Assembly: GCF_024343775.1 (NCBI RefSeq)
Contig: NZ_RJUF01000022.1
Span: forward strand, 1 to 64,000
Length of the DNA stretch: 64,000 nucleotides
Direction of reading: 5' to 3'
Origin: Lacihabitans soyangensis
GTDB taxonomy: Bacteria > Bacteroidota > Bacteroidia > Cytophagales > Spirosomataceae
Shown: in pieces, positions 16,846 to 24,470 of the stretch
Layout: the number at the start of each line of letters is the position of its first letter
Numbering within the stretch: the first letter of the stretch is position 1
The notes under the pieces: generated by a model
The model's database searches: none
What the model saw: the letters and a program-made list of their open reading frames with translations, nothing else
What the model was told of the DNA's origin: nothing
Program-made: the position numbers and the translations under genes

Positions 16846-18360
16846 TTAATAAGTTAGACAGTCCAGTGGGTGATTTACAGATGAAATAGGACTTTGATTG
16901 AAATTCATGAAACCAATAGGATAATTGTTGGCTGAATAAGAATAGAAATTACCCAAATTGGGTAAAACATAGCACAAATCAGACGGACTCACGCCATACC
17001 AAAGAGCTAGCTCGGCATACATTTCGTCTGTCGAAACGGTTGGTATGAAGTTCCCGCGGTAAGAAATGTTTCTGTCATTGGTATTGCTCAAATTCAGTTT
17101 TGGATAAGCTCCAAATATCCTTCCACCGTTTACTGCTCCGCCCATTATCATGTTGTTACCTCCCCAAGCGTGGTCTGAGCCATTTCCATTTGAAGTAAGT
17201 GTTCGGGCAAAATCTGAAATAGTGAATGTCGTTACATTTTCAGAAATTCCCAGCTCAACGGTACTATCATAAAATGCCTTCATGGCCTGACTAACCACTG
17301 GAAGTCGAGAGTTTAACCCTCCCAATAAGCCATCGTGCATATCCCAACCACCGTAAGTGACAAAAAATATCTGCCTTTTGGTACCAAGTTGCTGTCTTAC
17401 ACTCATTACTTTGGTGATGGCAGCTAGGTCTTGAGCTAAGGATGTATTTGGAAATGTGGTGGTGATAGTTGGCACTCTTTTCAGTGCTTCTTTGAATATT
17501 TCGAACGAACCCATACTTTCTTTAGCAGTGGCCGAATATGTTTTTTGCAAAAGATTGGAATATGTTTGACCCACCAAACTGTCAATGGCGTTGATTCGCA
17601 TGTCTTGCAAAATACCTTGGTTTCCCCACCAAGTTGGAAAAGATTGCAGTCCAACATTGTTGGGATCCACATTTCGGCTTATTGAATATTCCGCTACCAT
17701 TTTTCCTCTTTGAAAAACGTTTTTCCCGGCCAAAGAAATGTTCATCGAAATACCATTGTTCGAATTGCTTGCATTCAAAATATCGGCCATTCTTCCACCA
17801 ACTCCTAAGGCATCTCGGCTCTGTGGAACAGATGTTTGCCACTGCATAATTTGGTCAGAATGAGAATAGATGCCCAAAGGTATTTTTTTCAAAGAGTTAT
17901 GATACTGTGAGGGTGTAGCTATTGGCTCAACCAATGTGCCTATATTCGATACAAATGATAATTTGCCTGAGTTGAACAAATCCCTCACTCCAGTCATCTG
18001 AGGGTGAACTCCGTAAGCCGAGTAAGCACAATTTAGCCCTCTAAAACTTGAGCATTGTGGATTGTTCAAGGCCAAAAAACTAGCAGGAGTTTGTGCAACT
18101 GCCAAATCGGTTCTTAAAGCTAAGTATTCCGAGAAACCATTGTCCCCACCAGAAGTTGTTCCTGTAGGCATAAGCATATTAAAGGAGTCTATTCCTCCTG
18201 CAAAAAGTATACATACAATGGCTTTATAGTCTTCTCCAGGTGCATTGCTTTTGGTCGATGTCAGACCGTTAAGTGCTCCCAAGCTTGTCAAAGAGCTAAG
18301 CAAAGTGGTGCTGCCCATCGCTCCGCAGCCTATATTTTTTATAAAATTCCGTCTGTTCAT
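16846..18360 (-). CDS. DUF1501 domain protein (Tat-exported)
   Basis: A 504-residue member of the DUF1501 family, distantly related to alkaline phosphatase-fold sulfatases. A twin-arginine signal (MNRRNFIKNIGCGAMGSTTL) begins the protein. Family features include CILFAGGIDSFNMLMPTG, the conserved YGGWDMHDGLLGG and the C-terminal segment SDHAWGGNNMIMGGAVNGG. The gene lies three bases downstream of the DUF1800 gene and five bases before the PA14 protein gene. DUF1501 and DUF1800 proteins are commonly paired in Bacteroidota and Planctomycetes, with no established function. Periplasmic localisation is inferred from the Tat motif. Confidence 0.93.
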   Translation of the reverse strand: MNRRNFIKNIGCGAMGSTTLLSSLTSLGALNGLTSTKSNAPGEDYKAIVCILFAGGIDSFNMLMPTGTTSGGDNGFSEYLALRTDLAVAQTPASFLALNNPQCSSFRGLNCAYSAYGVHPQMTGVRDLFNSGKLSFVSNIGTLVEPIATPSQYHNSLKKIPLGIYSHSDQIMQWQTSVPQSRDALGVGGRMADILNASNSNNGISMNISLAGKNVFQRGKMVAEYSISRNVDPNNVGLQSFPTWWGNQGILQDMRINAIDSLVGQTYSNLLQKTYSATAKESMGSFEIFKEALKRVPTITTTFPNTSLAQDLAAITKVMSVRQQLGTKRQIFFVTYGGWDMHDGLLGGLNSRLPVVSQAMKAFYDSTVELGISENVTTFTISDFARTLTSNGNGSDHAWGGNNMIMGGAVNGGRIFGAYPKLNLSNTNDRNISYRGNFIPTVSTDEMYAELALWYGVSPSDLCYVLPNLGNFYSYSANNYPIGFMNFNQSPISSVNHPLDCLTY

Positions 18361-18363
18361 GGC

Positions 18364-20271
18364 TTATTTGTTTATGAGGTAATCAGGTGCAATCATTATC
18401 AAGAAAATGCCCATTCGTAGTCGCCTGTCAGCCAAGGTGGCGTCGGGCACACCATTGACATCGTAAGTCATTGGCATGTTTAAAAGCACATTTTGAATAA
18501 TTGACATATTCTCGGGTTTGATTCTACCCTGAGCCAATATCAAATTATACTTGTCTAAAAATTCTCTAATTCTATTGTCTTTAGCCAATACATAGTCGGC
18601 CGAAATATTGAAGTTTGGATCTTGGTCTGGTTTATAAACTTCACCACTGAAAATACCCCAATATTCCACCGGGTCGTTGGAAATGATCCACTTATGCAGT
18701 CCATTCATATAATTGGCAAACGAAAGAGAGTTGAGCATTTGAAACTCAGGACCTACTTTTCCAGCGGCTTGCAAGGGACCATCAGGAACATACCCGGGTT
18801 GGTAAAAATTAAATACGGAAGGTGAATACAAGGGCTTTTGCTCTATCCTATCGTACAAATCCACCATTACATTCCGGTATGTTCCACTTTGGTTTCTAAG
18901 TTCGAGTCCATTCACCAAATTCATATATCGTAGAAAGGGCTCTCTTAAATGTCCGTATGCCACATTTTCTTTTTCGGCACAGCAATCTCTTGCTTCGGGG
19001 TCGAGCAAAATGGCCCGAATCACTGCCTTCAAATCTCCTCTTACTCCCGCACCGTTGTTATTAAAAACAGTCGCAATTCTATCAACAAATTCAGGAGTGG
19101 GATTGGAACTTACCAAATGCTGAATAAGTCTTCTTGCCATGAATGGCCCAACATTTGGGTGGTTAAAAATAATATCTAACGCATCTTTGATATCTAATTT
19201 ACCATCCGTCACTGGTCTAGATGGTACGGTTTGATTTAAAAATGTTTTTGTTCCGGGTTCATGGCCATTTACAATTCGCCAACTGGTTGGATTGGCCCAC
19301 CATCTGATATATTTGTCACTAGAGTCTCTCGGGAAAAACTTGAGCGGTTTGGTGTAACTCCATTTGGTCACATTGTTATTGTCTCCAAGGTACCTGCTGT
19401 GCGACCACGACAAACCTGTAAATACTTTGGCGAGGTTACCAATATCGTCATTATCATAAGTGGGAATAGACTTCCCGTTTGCATCTTTCTTTTCAGTACC
19501 GTTATTATTCAATTCAAACAAGCCAATCGAAAACAATTGTAAAATTTCGCGTGCATAATTTTCATCTGGAAATACTTGTTTTTTGGTGGGATTCGAAGCT
19601 GAAATTGCCAATGTGTCTGTGGCGTGGTTGTTCATGTAAGTCAAATAAACGGCCATCGCAGGATGATACGTTATACTGTCAATCAAGCTTCTGTAATTTC
19701 CAAAGGCATTTTTGTTGAGCATATCATAATAACTTGCCAGTGCATAAGGATTATCGTCAAACGCTGATATTCTAGAGGTTACAAAGATTTGACTTAAAGC
19801 CAAACTAACTCTCCATCTGAGTCTATCCGCCGCGACCATGTTAGCCTGAAACCAAGCCACATCAAATGCCCAATCATCAATAAATACATTGCTTAAGGTG
19901 TAATTTCCAGTCGGATTTCGTGCGGTCAAAGAATCAACCATACTTTGGTGCATATTCTGCACATAATTCTGAAGATTAAAGCTTGGGCTCATAGCAAACT
20001 GCTGATCGAGCCAAGCCTCTATTCCTTGATTCTGAAGTCCTTGGATTTCAGATAATTTTGGGCCTAAAGTAGCCTGTGAAAGGAATCTAGAACTGGCCTT
20101 GGAGTTGGGCATATAACCGGTGCTCATCAGGGTTTTTATTCCATTAGATGCATTGGAGCTGGCATTTACAGTTACACCTTTAATATTTCCCTTACCAAAT
20201 GTCTTGTTGGTTTGGGCATATGAAACTCGAAAGCACAGCAAAGCCGTTACACAGAGTATAAAGTTTTTCAT
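18364..20271 (-). CDS. DUF1800 domain protein (secreted)
   Basis: A 635-residue DUF1800 protein, a family always found next to DUF1501 partners. The signal peptide is MKNFILCVTALLCFRVSYAQ. Family segments are ASRFLSQATLGPKLSEIQGL near residue 60, then FPDENYAREILQLFSIGL, DIIFNHPNVGPFMARRLIQH and FNFYQPGYVPDGPL near the C-terminus. ATG 20271 is chosen over a TTG six bases upstream. It is the first gene of the three-gene secreted operon. The role is unknown; the Phe/Tyr-rich conserved blocks are consistent with an extracytoplasmic binding or hydrolase role, but no catalytic residue can be named. Confidence 0.93.
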   Translation of the reverse strand: MKNFILCVTALLCFRVSYAQTNKTFGKGNIKGVTVNASSNASNGIKTLMSTGYMPNSKASSRFLSQATLGPKLSEIQGLQNQGIEAWLDQQFAMSPSFNLQNYVQNMHQSMVDSLTARNPTGNYTLSNVFIDDWAFDVAWFQANMVAADRLRWRVSLALSQIFVTSRISAFDDNPYALASYYDMLNKNAFGNYRSLIDSITYHPAMAVYLTYMNNHATDTLAISASNPTKKQVFPDENYAREILQLFSIGLFELNNNGTEKKDANGKSIPTYDNDDIGNLAKVFTGLSWSHSRYLGDNNNVTKWSYTKPLKFFPRDSSDKYIRWWANPTSWRIVNGHEPGTKTFLNQTVPSRPVTDGKLDIKDALDIIFNHPNVGPFMARRLIQHLVSSNPTPEFVDRIATVFNNNGAGVRGDLKAVIRAILLDPEARDCCAEKENVAYGHLREPFLRYMNLVNGLELRNQSGTYRNVMVDLYDRIEQKPLYSPSVFNFYQPGYVPDGPLQAAGKVGPEFQMLNSLSFANYMNGLHKWIISNDPVEYWGIFSGEVYKPDQDPNFNISADYVLAKDNRIREFLDKYNLILAQGRIKPENMSIIQNVLLNMPMTYDVNGVPDATLADRRLRMGIFLIMIAPDYLINK

Positions 20272-20362
20272 TGGCAAAGTGAATATGAGTAATAATCCTT
20301 TGGATTACATGCAATTTCGTTGCCAGACTTTAAAAAGAAGTTAAATTTATATTAAAAGCGGC

Positions 20363-20713
20363 TTAAAAAAATGCATCCTCAAAATGCAGAATTTCAAATT
20401 GGGGCTTTTCGATAATGGAAATAAAATCAAAACGAGCTTCGCCATGCCAAGGAAATTTGTGCAAATAGGCCTCCGCTCCTCGTTTCACTGCGTTTTGCTT
20501 TCCTTTCCCCATTGTTCCTTCAGGAAAACCATAGTCGGCGTTTACTTTGAGCCTAACCTCGACAAAAACAAGCATATCATCTTTTGAGCAAATAATATCT
20601 ATTTCGGAATTGTGTGAGGTAAAATTTCGTTCTAATATAATATAACCCTTGTCAATCAGATATTTCACAGCGTAATCTTCGCCTTCTTTTCCTTTGTCGA
20701 GTTTTTCGCTCAT
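20363..20713 (-). CDS. YraN/UPF0102 family nuclease-like protein
   Basis: A 116-residue protein of the UPF0102 family, which has a PD-(D/E)xK-like fold and is linked in other bacteria to recombination or repair. The family pattern GEDYAVKYLIDKGYIILERN, then NSEIDIICSKDDMLVFVEVR is present. The Lys of the usual E-V-K is Arg here (VFVEVRLK), so nuclease activity is uncertain. It sits between the DUF1800 operon and the divergent lipB, with 127 bases to lipB. No partner gene is apparent. Confidence 0.9.
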   Translation of the reverse strand: MSEKLDKGKEGEDYAVKYLIDKGYIILERNFTSHNSEIDIICSKDDMLVFVEVRLKVNADYGFPEGTMGKGKQNAVKRGAEAYLHKFPWHGEARFDFISIIEKPQFEILHFEDAFF

Positions 20714-20839
20714 ATTTGTGCTTGATTTTTAACCCAAAGGTATTTTTAATTGTCAAAATATCAAATGTCAATACTGACTTTGGTTGAGTTTTAATTCAAA
20801 TACTGTCAGAAGACTTAGTCCTTTTCATTAAATATCGGC

Positions 20840-21541
20840 ATGAAGAACAAAAAAGTAGAATATATTAATCTGGGTTTAATAGATTATAAGAAGGCCTGGG
20901 ACTTTCAGGAAGAATTATTCAAAAAAATTGTTGACATTAAAGTTAACAATCGAAACAATCAAACCGAAGATATAACACCCAACTACCTAATTTTCTGCCA
21001 GCACCCACATGTGTACACACTCGGAAAAAGCGGGAAACTGGAGAATCTACTGTTGGATGAAAAAGGTTTGGACGAAAAAGAGGCCACTTTTTACAAAATA
21101 AACCGAGGTGGAGACATCACCTATCATGGACCTGGGCAATTGGTGGTATATCCAATCCTTGACCTTGACAATTTCTTTACTGACATTCACAAATACATGC
21201 GTTACCTAGAGGAAGCCGTCATAAGTATCTGTGCCGATTATGGAATAAATGCAGGCCGAATAGATGGACTTACTGGCGTTTGGATAAACGACGAAAATCC
21301 AAGAAAACTCTGTGCAATGGGCGTAAAATCTAGCAGGTGGGTAACTATGCACGGGTTGGCTTTGAATGTGAACACTGACCTGAATTATTTCGGGAATATT
21401 GTTCCGTGCGGAATTGACGACAAAGCCGTTTCATCCATTCAAAAAGAACTTAATCGTGAAATTGACATGAACGAGGCATCTGAAAAACTAAGAAGGCACC
21501 TATCTGAACTTTTTGAAATGGAACTTATAACACAACCATGA
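20840..21541 (+). CDS. lipB: Octanoyl-[acyl-carrier-protein]:protein N-octanoyltransferase
   Basis: LipB transfers octanoate from acyl carrier protein to lipoyl domains, the first step of lipoate synthesis. The 233-residue protein has the LipB blocks CQHPHVYTLGKSGK, INRGGDITYHGPGQLVVYPI, then the catalytic Lys in AMGVKSSRWVTMHGLALN and the catalytic Cys in FGNIVPCGI. It is longer than many LipB proteins at the N-terminus, which is usual for Bacteroidota. Its last four bases (ATGA) overlap the start of the dipeptide epimerase, so the two genes are translationally coupled despite having no obvious metabolic link. Confidence 0.96.
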   Translation: MKNKKVEYINLGLIDYKKAWDFQEELFKKIVDIKVNNRNNQTEDITPNYLIFCQHPHVYTLGKSGKLENLLLDEKGLDEKEATFYKINRGGDITYHGPGQLVVYPILDLDNFFTDIHKYMRYLEEAVISICADYGINAGRIDGLTGVWINDENPRKLCAMGVKSSRWVTMHGLALNVNTDLNYFGNIVPCGIDDKAVSSIQKELNREIDMNEASEKLRRHLSELFEMELITQP

Positions 21542-22548
21542 AAATAAAAACTCATACCATCTCCCTTAAAAGCAAGTATCCGTTCAGAATAGCTCATGGT
21601 GTAAGAAATGAAACTGATACTTTTATAGTGGAACTTTCATACAAAAAATTCACTGGATTTGGAGAAGCAACTCCCGTTCCATACTACGGCATTACGCCAG
21701 AAGTTATGAACTCGGTAATAGCCGAAAACAAAGAAATGATAGAAAATATCATCTGGGAGCATCCAGGCAAATATTGGGAAGCACTGAATCCATTCATTGG
21801 CCATAATCACTTCGTGCAATGTGCTATTGACATCGCAGCATATGATATTTGGGGTCAAAAAAATGGGAAACCTGTGCACAAAATGCTCGGTCTGGACAAT
21901 TCAAAAGTTCCTTTTTCGGATTACACATTGGGTATTGACGAAATACCCATGATGATTGAGAAAATGAAGGAATTTGATTTCCCTATCTACAAAATAAAAC
22001 TCGGAACCCTCAATGATATCGAAATCGTAAAGGCCCTCAGAAACGAAACTGAGGCTATATTTCGTGTCGATGCGAATACGGGTTGGACAGTGGAAGAAAC
22101 CATAAAAAACTCCGAAGAACTATCAAACCTTGGAGTAGAATTTATAGAACAACCGCTCAAATCCGATGATTTTGAAGGAATGAAAGAGGTAATTAAACAT
22201 ACCAAATTACCTATCATAGCCGACGAAAGTTGTGTTGTGGAAGCCGATGTTGAACGATGCATCGGTCATTTTTCTGGTGTAAATATAAAACTTGCAAAAT
22301 GTGGTGGCATAACTCCAGCCATTAGAATGATCAAAACCGCAAGAGCCGCCAAAATGAAAGTAATGATGGGCTGCATGACCGAAAGCAGTATTGGCATTTC
22401 GGCCATTGCTCAACTTTTACCACTGCTCGATTACGTAGATATGGATGGAGCCATGCTCATTTCAAATGACCCTGCCGAGGGAGTAAAACTCGAAAACGGA
22501 AAAGTGATTTATTGTGACAGAAATGGTATTGGGGCGATATTGAGGTGA
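21538..22548 (+). CDS. Dipeptide epimerase (enolase superfamily), L-Ala-D/L-Glu type
   Basis: A 336-residue muconate-lactonizing subgroup enzyme of the enolase superfamily, which epimerises dipeptides, typically L-Ala-D-Glu from peptidoglycan turnover. The acid/base Lys pair lies in PIYKIKLG. Metal ligands are the Asp in FRVDANTGW, the Glu in EFIEQPL and the Asp in IIADESC. The second Lys is in VNIKLAKCGG, and the C-terminal specificity strand is MMGCMTES. All catalytic positions are intact. It shares ATGA with lipB and is followed by a strong terminator. Exact dipeptide specificity cannot be read from sequence. Confidence 0.93.
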   Translation: MKIKTHTISLKSKYPFRIAHGVRNETDTFIVELSYKKFTGFGEATPVPYYGITPEVMNSVIAENKEMIENIIWEHPGKYWEALNPFIGHNHFVQCAIDIAAYDIWGQKNGKPVHKMLGLDNSKVPFSDYTLGIDEIPMMIEKMKEFDFPIYKIKLGTLNDIEIVKALRNETEAIFRVDANTGWTVEETIKNSEELSNLGVEFIEQPLKSDDFEGMKEVIKHTKLPIIADESCVVEADVERCIGHFSGVNIKLAKCGGITPAIRMIKTARAAKMKVMMGCMTESSIGISAIAQLLPLLDYVDMDGAMLISNDPAEGVKLENGKVIYCDRNGIGAILR

Positions 22549-22557
22549 AATACATTT

Positions 22558-22602
22558 GTTAGTAACCATTTAGTTACTAACCAAATGGTTACTAACTTTT
22601 TT
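22558..22602 (+). terminator. Rho-independent terminator after the dipeptide epimerase, with repeated arms
   Basis: GTTAGTAACCATTT (22558-22571) pairs perfectly with AAATGGTTACTAAC (22583-22596), then six T. The loop carries GTTACTAACC, which could pair with the left arm as well, giving an alternative hairpin. A further partial unit (ACTAACCAGGTGGTTAC) follows near 22606-22622. Confidence 0.85.
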
Positions 22603-22699
22603 GGCACTAACCAGGTGGTTACCCTAAGTTTCAAAAAAAAGATTCACCAATTGCAACCTTTTAGAAAAAATAATGGTCTAACTAAAAAACAAAAATAAC

Positions 22700-23221
22700 A
22701 TGTACAAAGCACTTATAATTTTTCTACTAATGCCATTATTGAAAATCGATTCTTGCACCAAAATCGAGGTAGCTGCAGATACTTCAGTAAGCACCAATAT
22801 TATCGGTAAATGGGTTCTAAAGTACAAATTCTTGGGTGATGCTATTGATACTCCTTGTGGCTATGCAGTTACAAATGCACGAGACATAACGATAGAAATT
22901 GAAGACAATCCCGACTCATCAAAACCTAACGAACTCAGACTATCAGGCAATTCTGCGGTAAACCTTTATAATGGCGGTTTTATAATTACTGGTTTTGACG
23001 AAAAAACCGGAATAGGAACAATGAAGATCGGAGCATTGGGAAGCACAAAAATGGCAGGCCCTCCTGAACTAATGGAATGTGAAACCAATTATTTCAACAT
23101 GCTCAATGAATTCTCCGAATTTAGAGTTCAAGAAGGCAAATTGCATATAGGAAGGTTTAAGAAAGATCCTACTCCATCACGTGATGGTGGAACTTATTTT
23201 ATTTACGAAAAAGCCAAATAA
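22700..23221 (+). CDS. META (HslJ-like) domain exported protein
   Basis: A 173-residue exported protein. The N-terminus has a hydrophobic segment and Cys19 (LKIDSC), a weak lipobox. The rest fits the META/HslJ domain: GKWVLKYKF at the start, then LRLSGNSAVNLYNGGFIITG, MKIGALGSTKMAGPPELMEC and FSEFRVQEGKLHI. These reproduce the family pattern of a polar loop, an ST.M.CP-like block and a final strand. META proteins in enterobacteria bind stress-related ligands; here the function is unknown. It is followed by a terminator and probably has its own promoter. Confidence 0.82.
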   Translation: MYKALIIFLLMPLLKIDSCTKIEVAADTSVSTNIIGKWVLKYKFLGDAIDTPCGYAVTNARDITIEIEDNPDSSKPNELRLSGNSAVNLYNGGFIITGFDEKTGIGTMKIGALGSTKMAGPPELMECETNYFNMLNEFSEFRVQEGKLHIGRFKKDPTPSRDGGTYFIYEKAK

Positions 23222-23246
23222 GGCTAATACAAACCAAAATTTCTAG

Positions 23247-23275
23247 AAAGGAAGTCAGAAATGGCTTCCTTTTTT
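23247..23275 (+). terminator. Rho-independent terminator after the META protein gene
   Basis: AAAGGAAG (23247-23254) faces CTTCCTTT (23265-23272) around a small loop, with T-rich sequence following. The stem can be extended by a G-U pair. Confidence 0.75.
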
Positions 23276-23333
23276 GTTTTTCGACAAAAATTAATACTTT
23301 TAAGTCATATTCGGAAGAAAACATTCAACCACT

Positions 23334-24338
23334 ATGAAAAAATTAACTCTTAGTTTAACCCTAATGATTACAACCTACTTTTCTTCAGCACAAAAACCCA
23401 AAATCGGGAAAATTATTTCTAATGACCCTTCACTTTCAACACTTATTGATGTCAATTCACAATTAGAAATTCTAGGTGAAGGATTTGAATGGTCGGACGG
23501 GCCCATTTGGGTAAAAGATGGTAACTATTTATTGTTTTCGGATGTGCCGAAGAACATCATTTACAAGTGGAAAGAAGGTGAAAAAATCACGGAATTCCTT
23601 AATCCATCGGGTTATACCGGAATAATGCCTTATAGCAACGAACCTGGTAGTAATGGCCTTACGCTTACAAATGATGGAAAATTCCTGTTGGCTTGCGAAC
23701 ACGGCGACAGGAGAATCACCAAAATGCCTTTAGCTGGTAAAGGAGGCAAGTTTGCTCTTGCTGATACATGGGAAGGGAAACGATTTAACAGTCCAAATGA
23801 TCTTGTGCAAGCGAAGTCTGGTCATATCTATTTTACCGACCCTCCATACGGTTTACCTGACTTCGTGGACGATAAGAGCAGAGAAATTGAATATTTCGGC
23901 GTTTACAGAATAAGCCCGGACCGAAAAGTAACTTTAGAAATAAAAGATTTAGTAAGACCCAACGGGGTGGCATTATCTCCCGATCACAAAACGCTTTATG
24001 TGGCACAATCTGACGAAAAAGCCTATATTTTGGGCTATCCCATCAACTCAGATGGAAGCGTGGGCAAAGGAAAACTGCTGTTTGATGCTTCTTATTTAAA
24101 CAAAGAAGGACTAAAAGGAGCTCCAGATGGCCTTAAAGTAGATGAAAAAGGAAACATTTTCACCACAGGGCCTGGAGGGGTAATAATTCTGAGCCCTCAA
24201 GGCAAACTTTTGGGGAGAATAGAGACTGGAGCCGCCACGGCAAATTTGGCATGGGGTGAAGACGGTAGCACGCTATTTATAACTGCTGATATGTACCTTT
24301 TAAAAATAAAAACCAAAACAAAAGGGGCTAACTTCTGA
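23334..24338 (+). CDS. SMP-30/gluconolactonase-family lactonase
   Basis: A 334-residue protein of the SMP-30/gluconolactonase family, a six-bladed metal-dependent propeller that opens sugar lactones. An N-terminal signal peptide (LTLSLTLMITTYFSSAQ) makes it periplasmic. Family blocks are EGFEWSDGPIWVKDGNYLLFSD with its metal-binding Glu, GSNGLTLTNDGKFLLACEHG, RFNSPNDLVQAKSGHIYFTDPPYG with its Asn, and LVRPNGVALSPDHKTLYVAQS. The later metal-binding Asp lies in LKGAPDGLKVDEKGNIF. Substrate is probably an aldonolactone. It is a single gene with no partner nearby. Confidence 0.93.
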   Translation: MKKLTLSLTLMITTYFSSAQKPKIGKIISNDPSLSTLIDVNSQLEILGEGFEWSDGPIWVKDGNYLLFSDVPKNIIYKWKEGEKITEFLNPSGYTGIMPYSNEPGSNGLTLTNDGKFLLACEHGDRRITKMPLAGKGGKFALADTWEGKRFNSPNDLVQAKSGHIYFTDPPYGLPDFVDDKSREIEYFGVYRISPDRKVTLEIKDLVRPNGVALSPDHKTLYVAQSDEKAYILGYPINSDGSVGKGKLLFDASYLNKEGLKGAPDGLKVDEKGNIFTTGPGGVIILSPQGKLLGRIETGAATANLAWGEDGSTLFITADMYLLKIKTKTKGANF

Positions 24339-24378
24339 GTGGCACTAATTTTGTAAAAAATAAAACAAATTAGAAAAC

Positions 24379-24410
24379 TTTGATAATCAATGGGAATATT
24401 CCTATTTTTG
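24379..24410 (+). promoter_or_regulatory. Promoter of ppiD
   Basis: TTTG at 24379-24382 and TATTTTTG at 24403-24410, separated by 20 bases, match the Bacteroidota promoter consensus very well. The start codon lies 60 bases further on, leaving a leader rich in A. Confidence 0.75.
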
Positions 24411-24470
24411 CACCTCAAAAAATTTTCACAATATAAAAAGAATTGAAAATCAGTATTTTTAAAAAATAAA

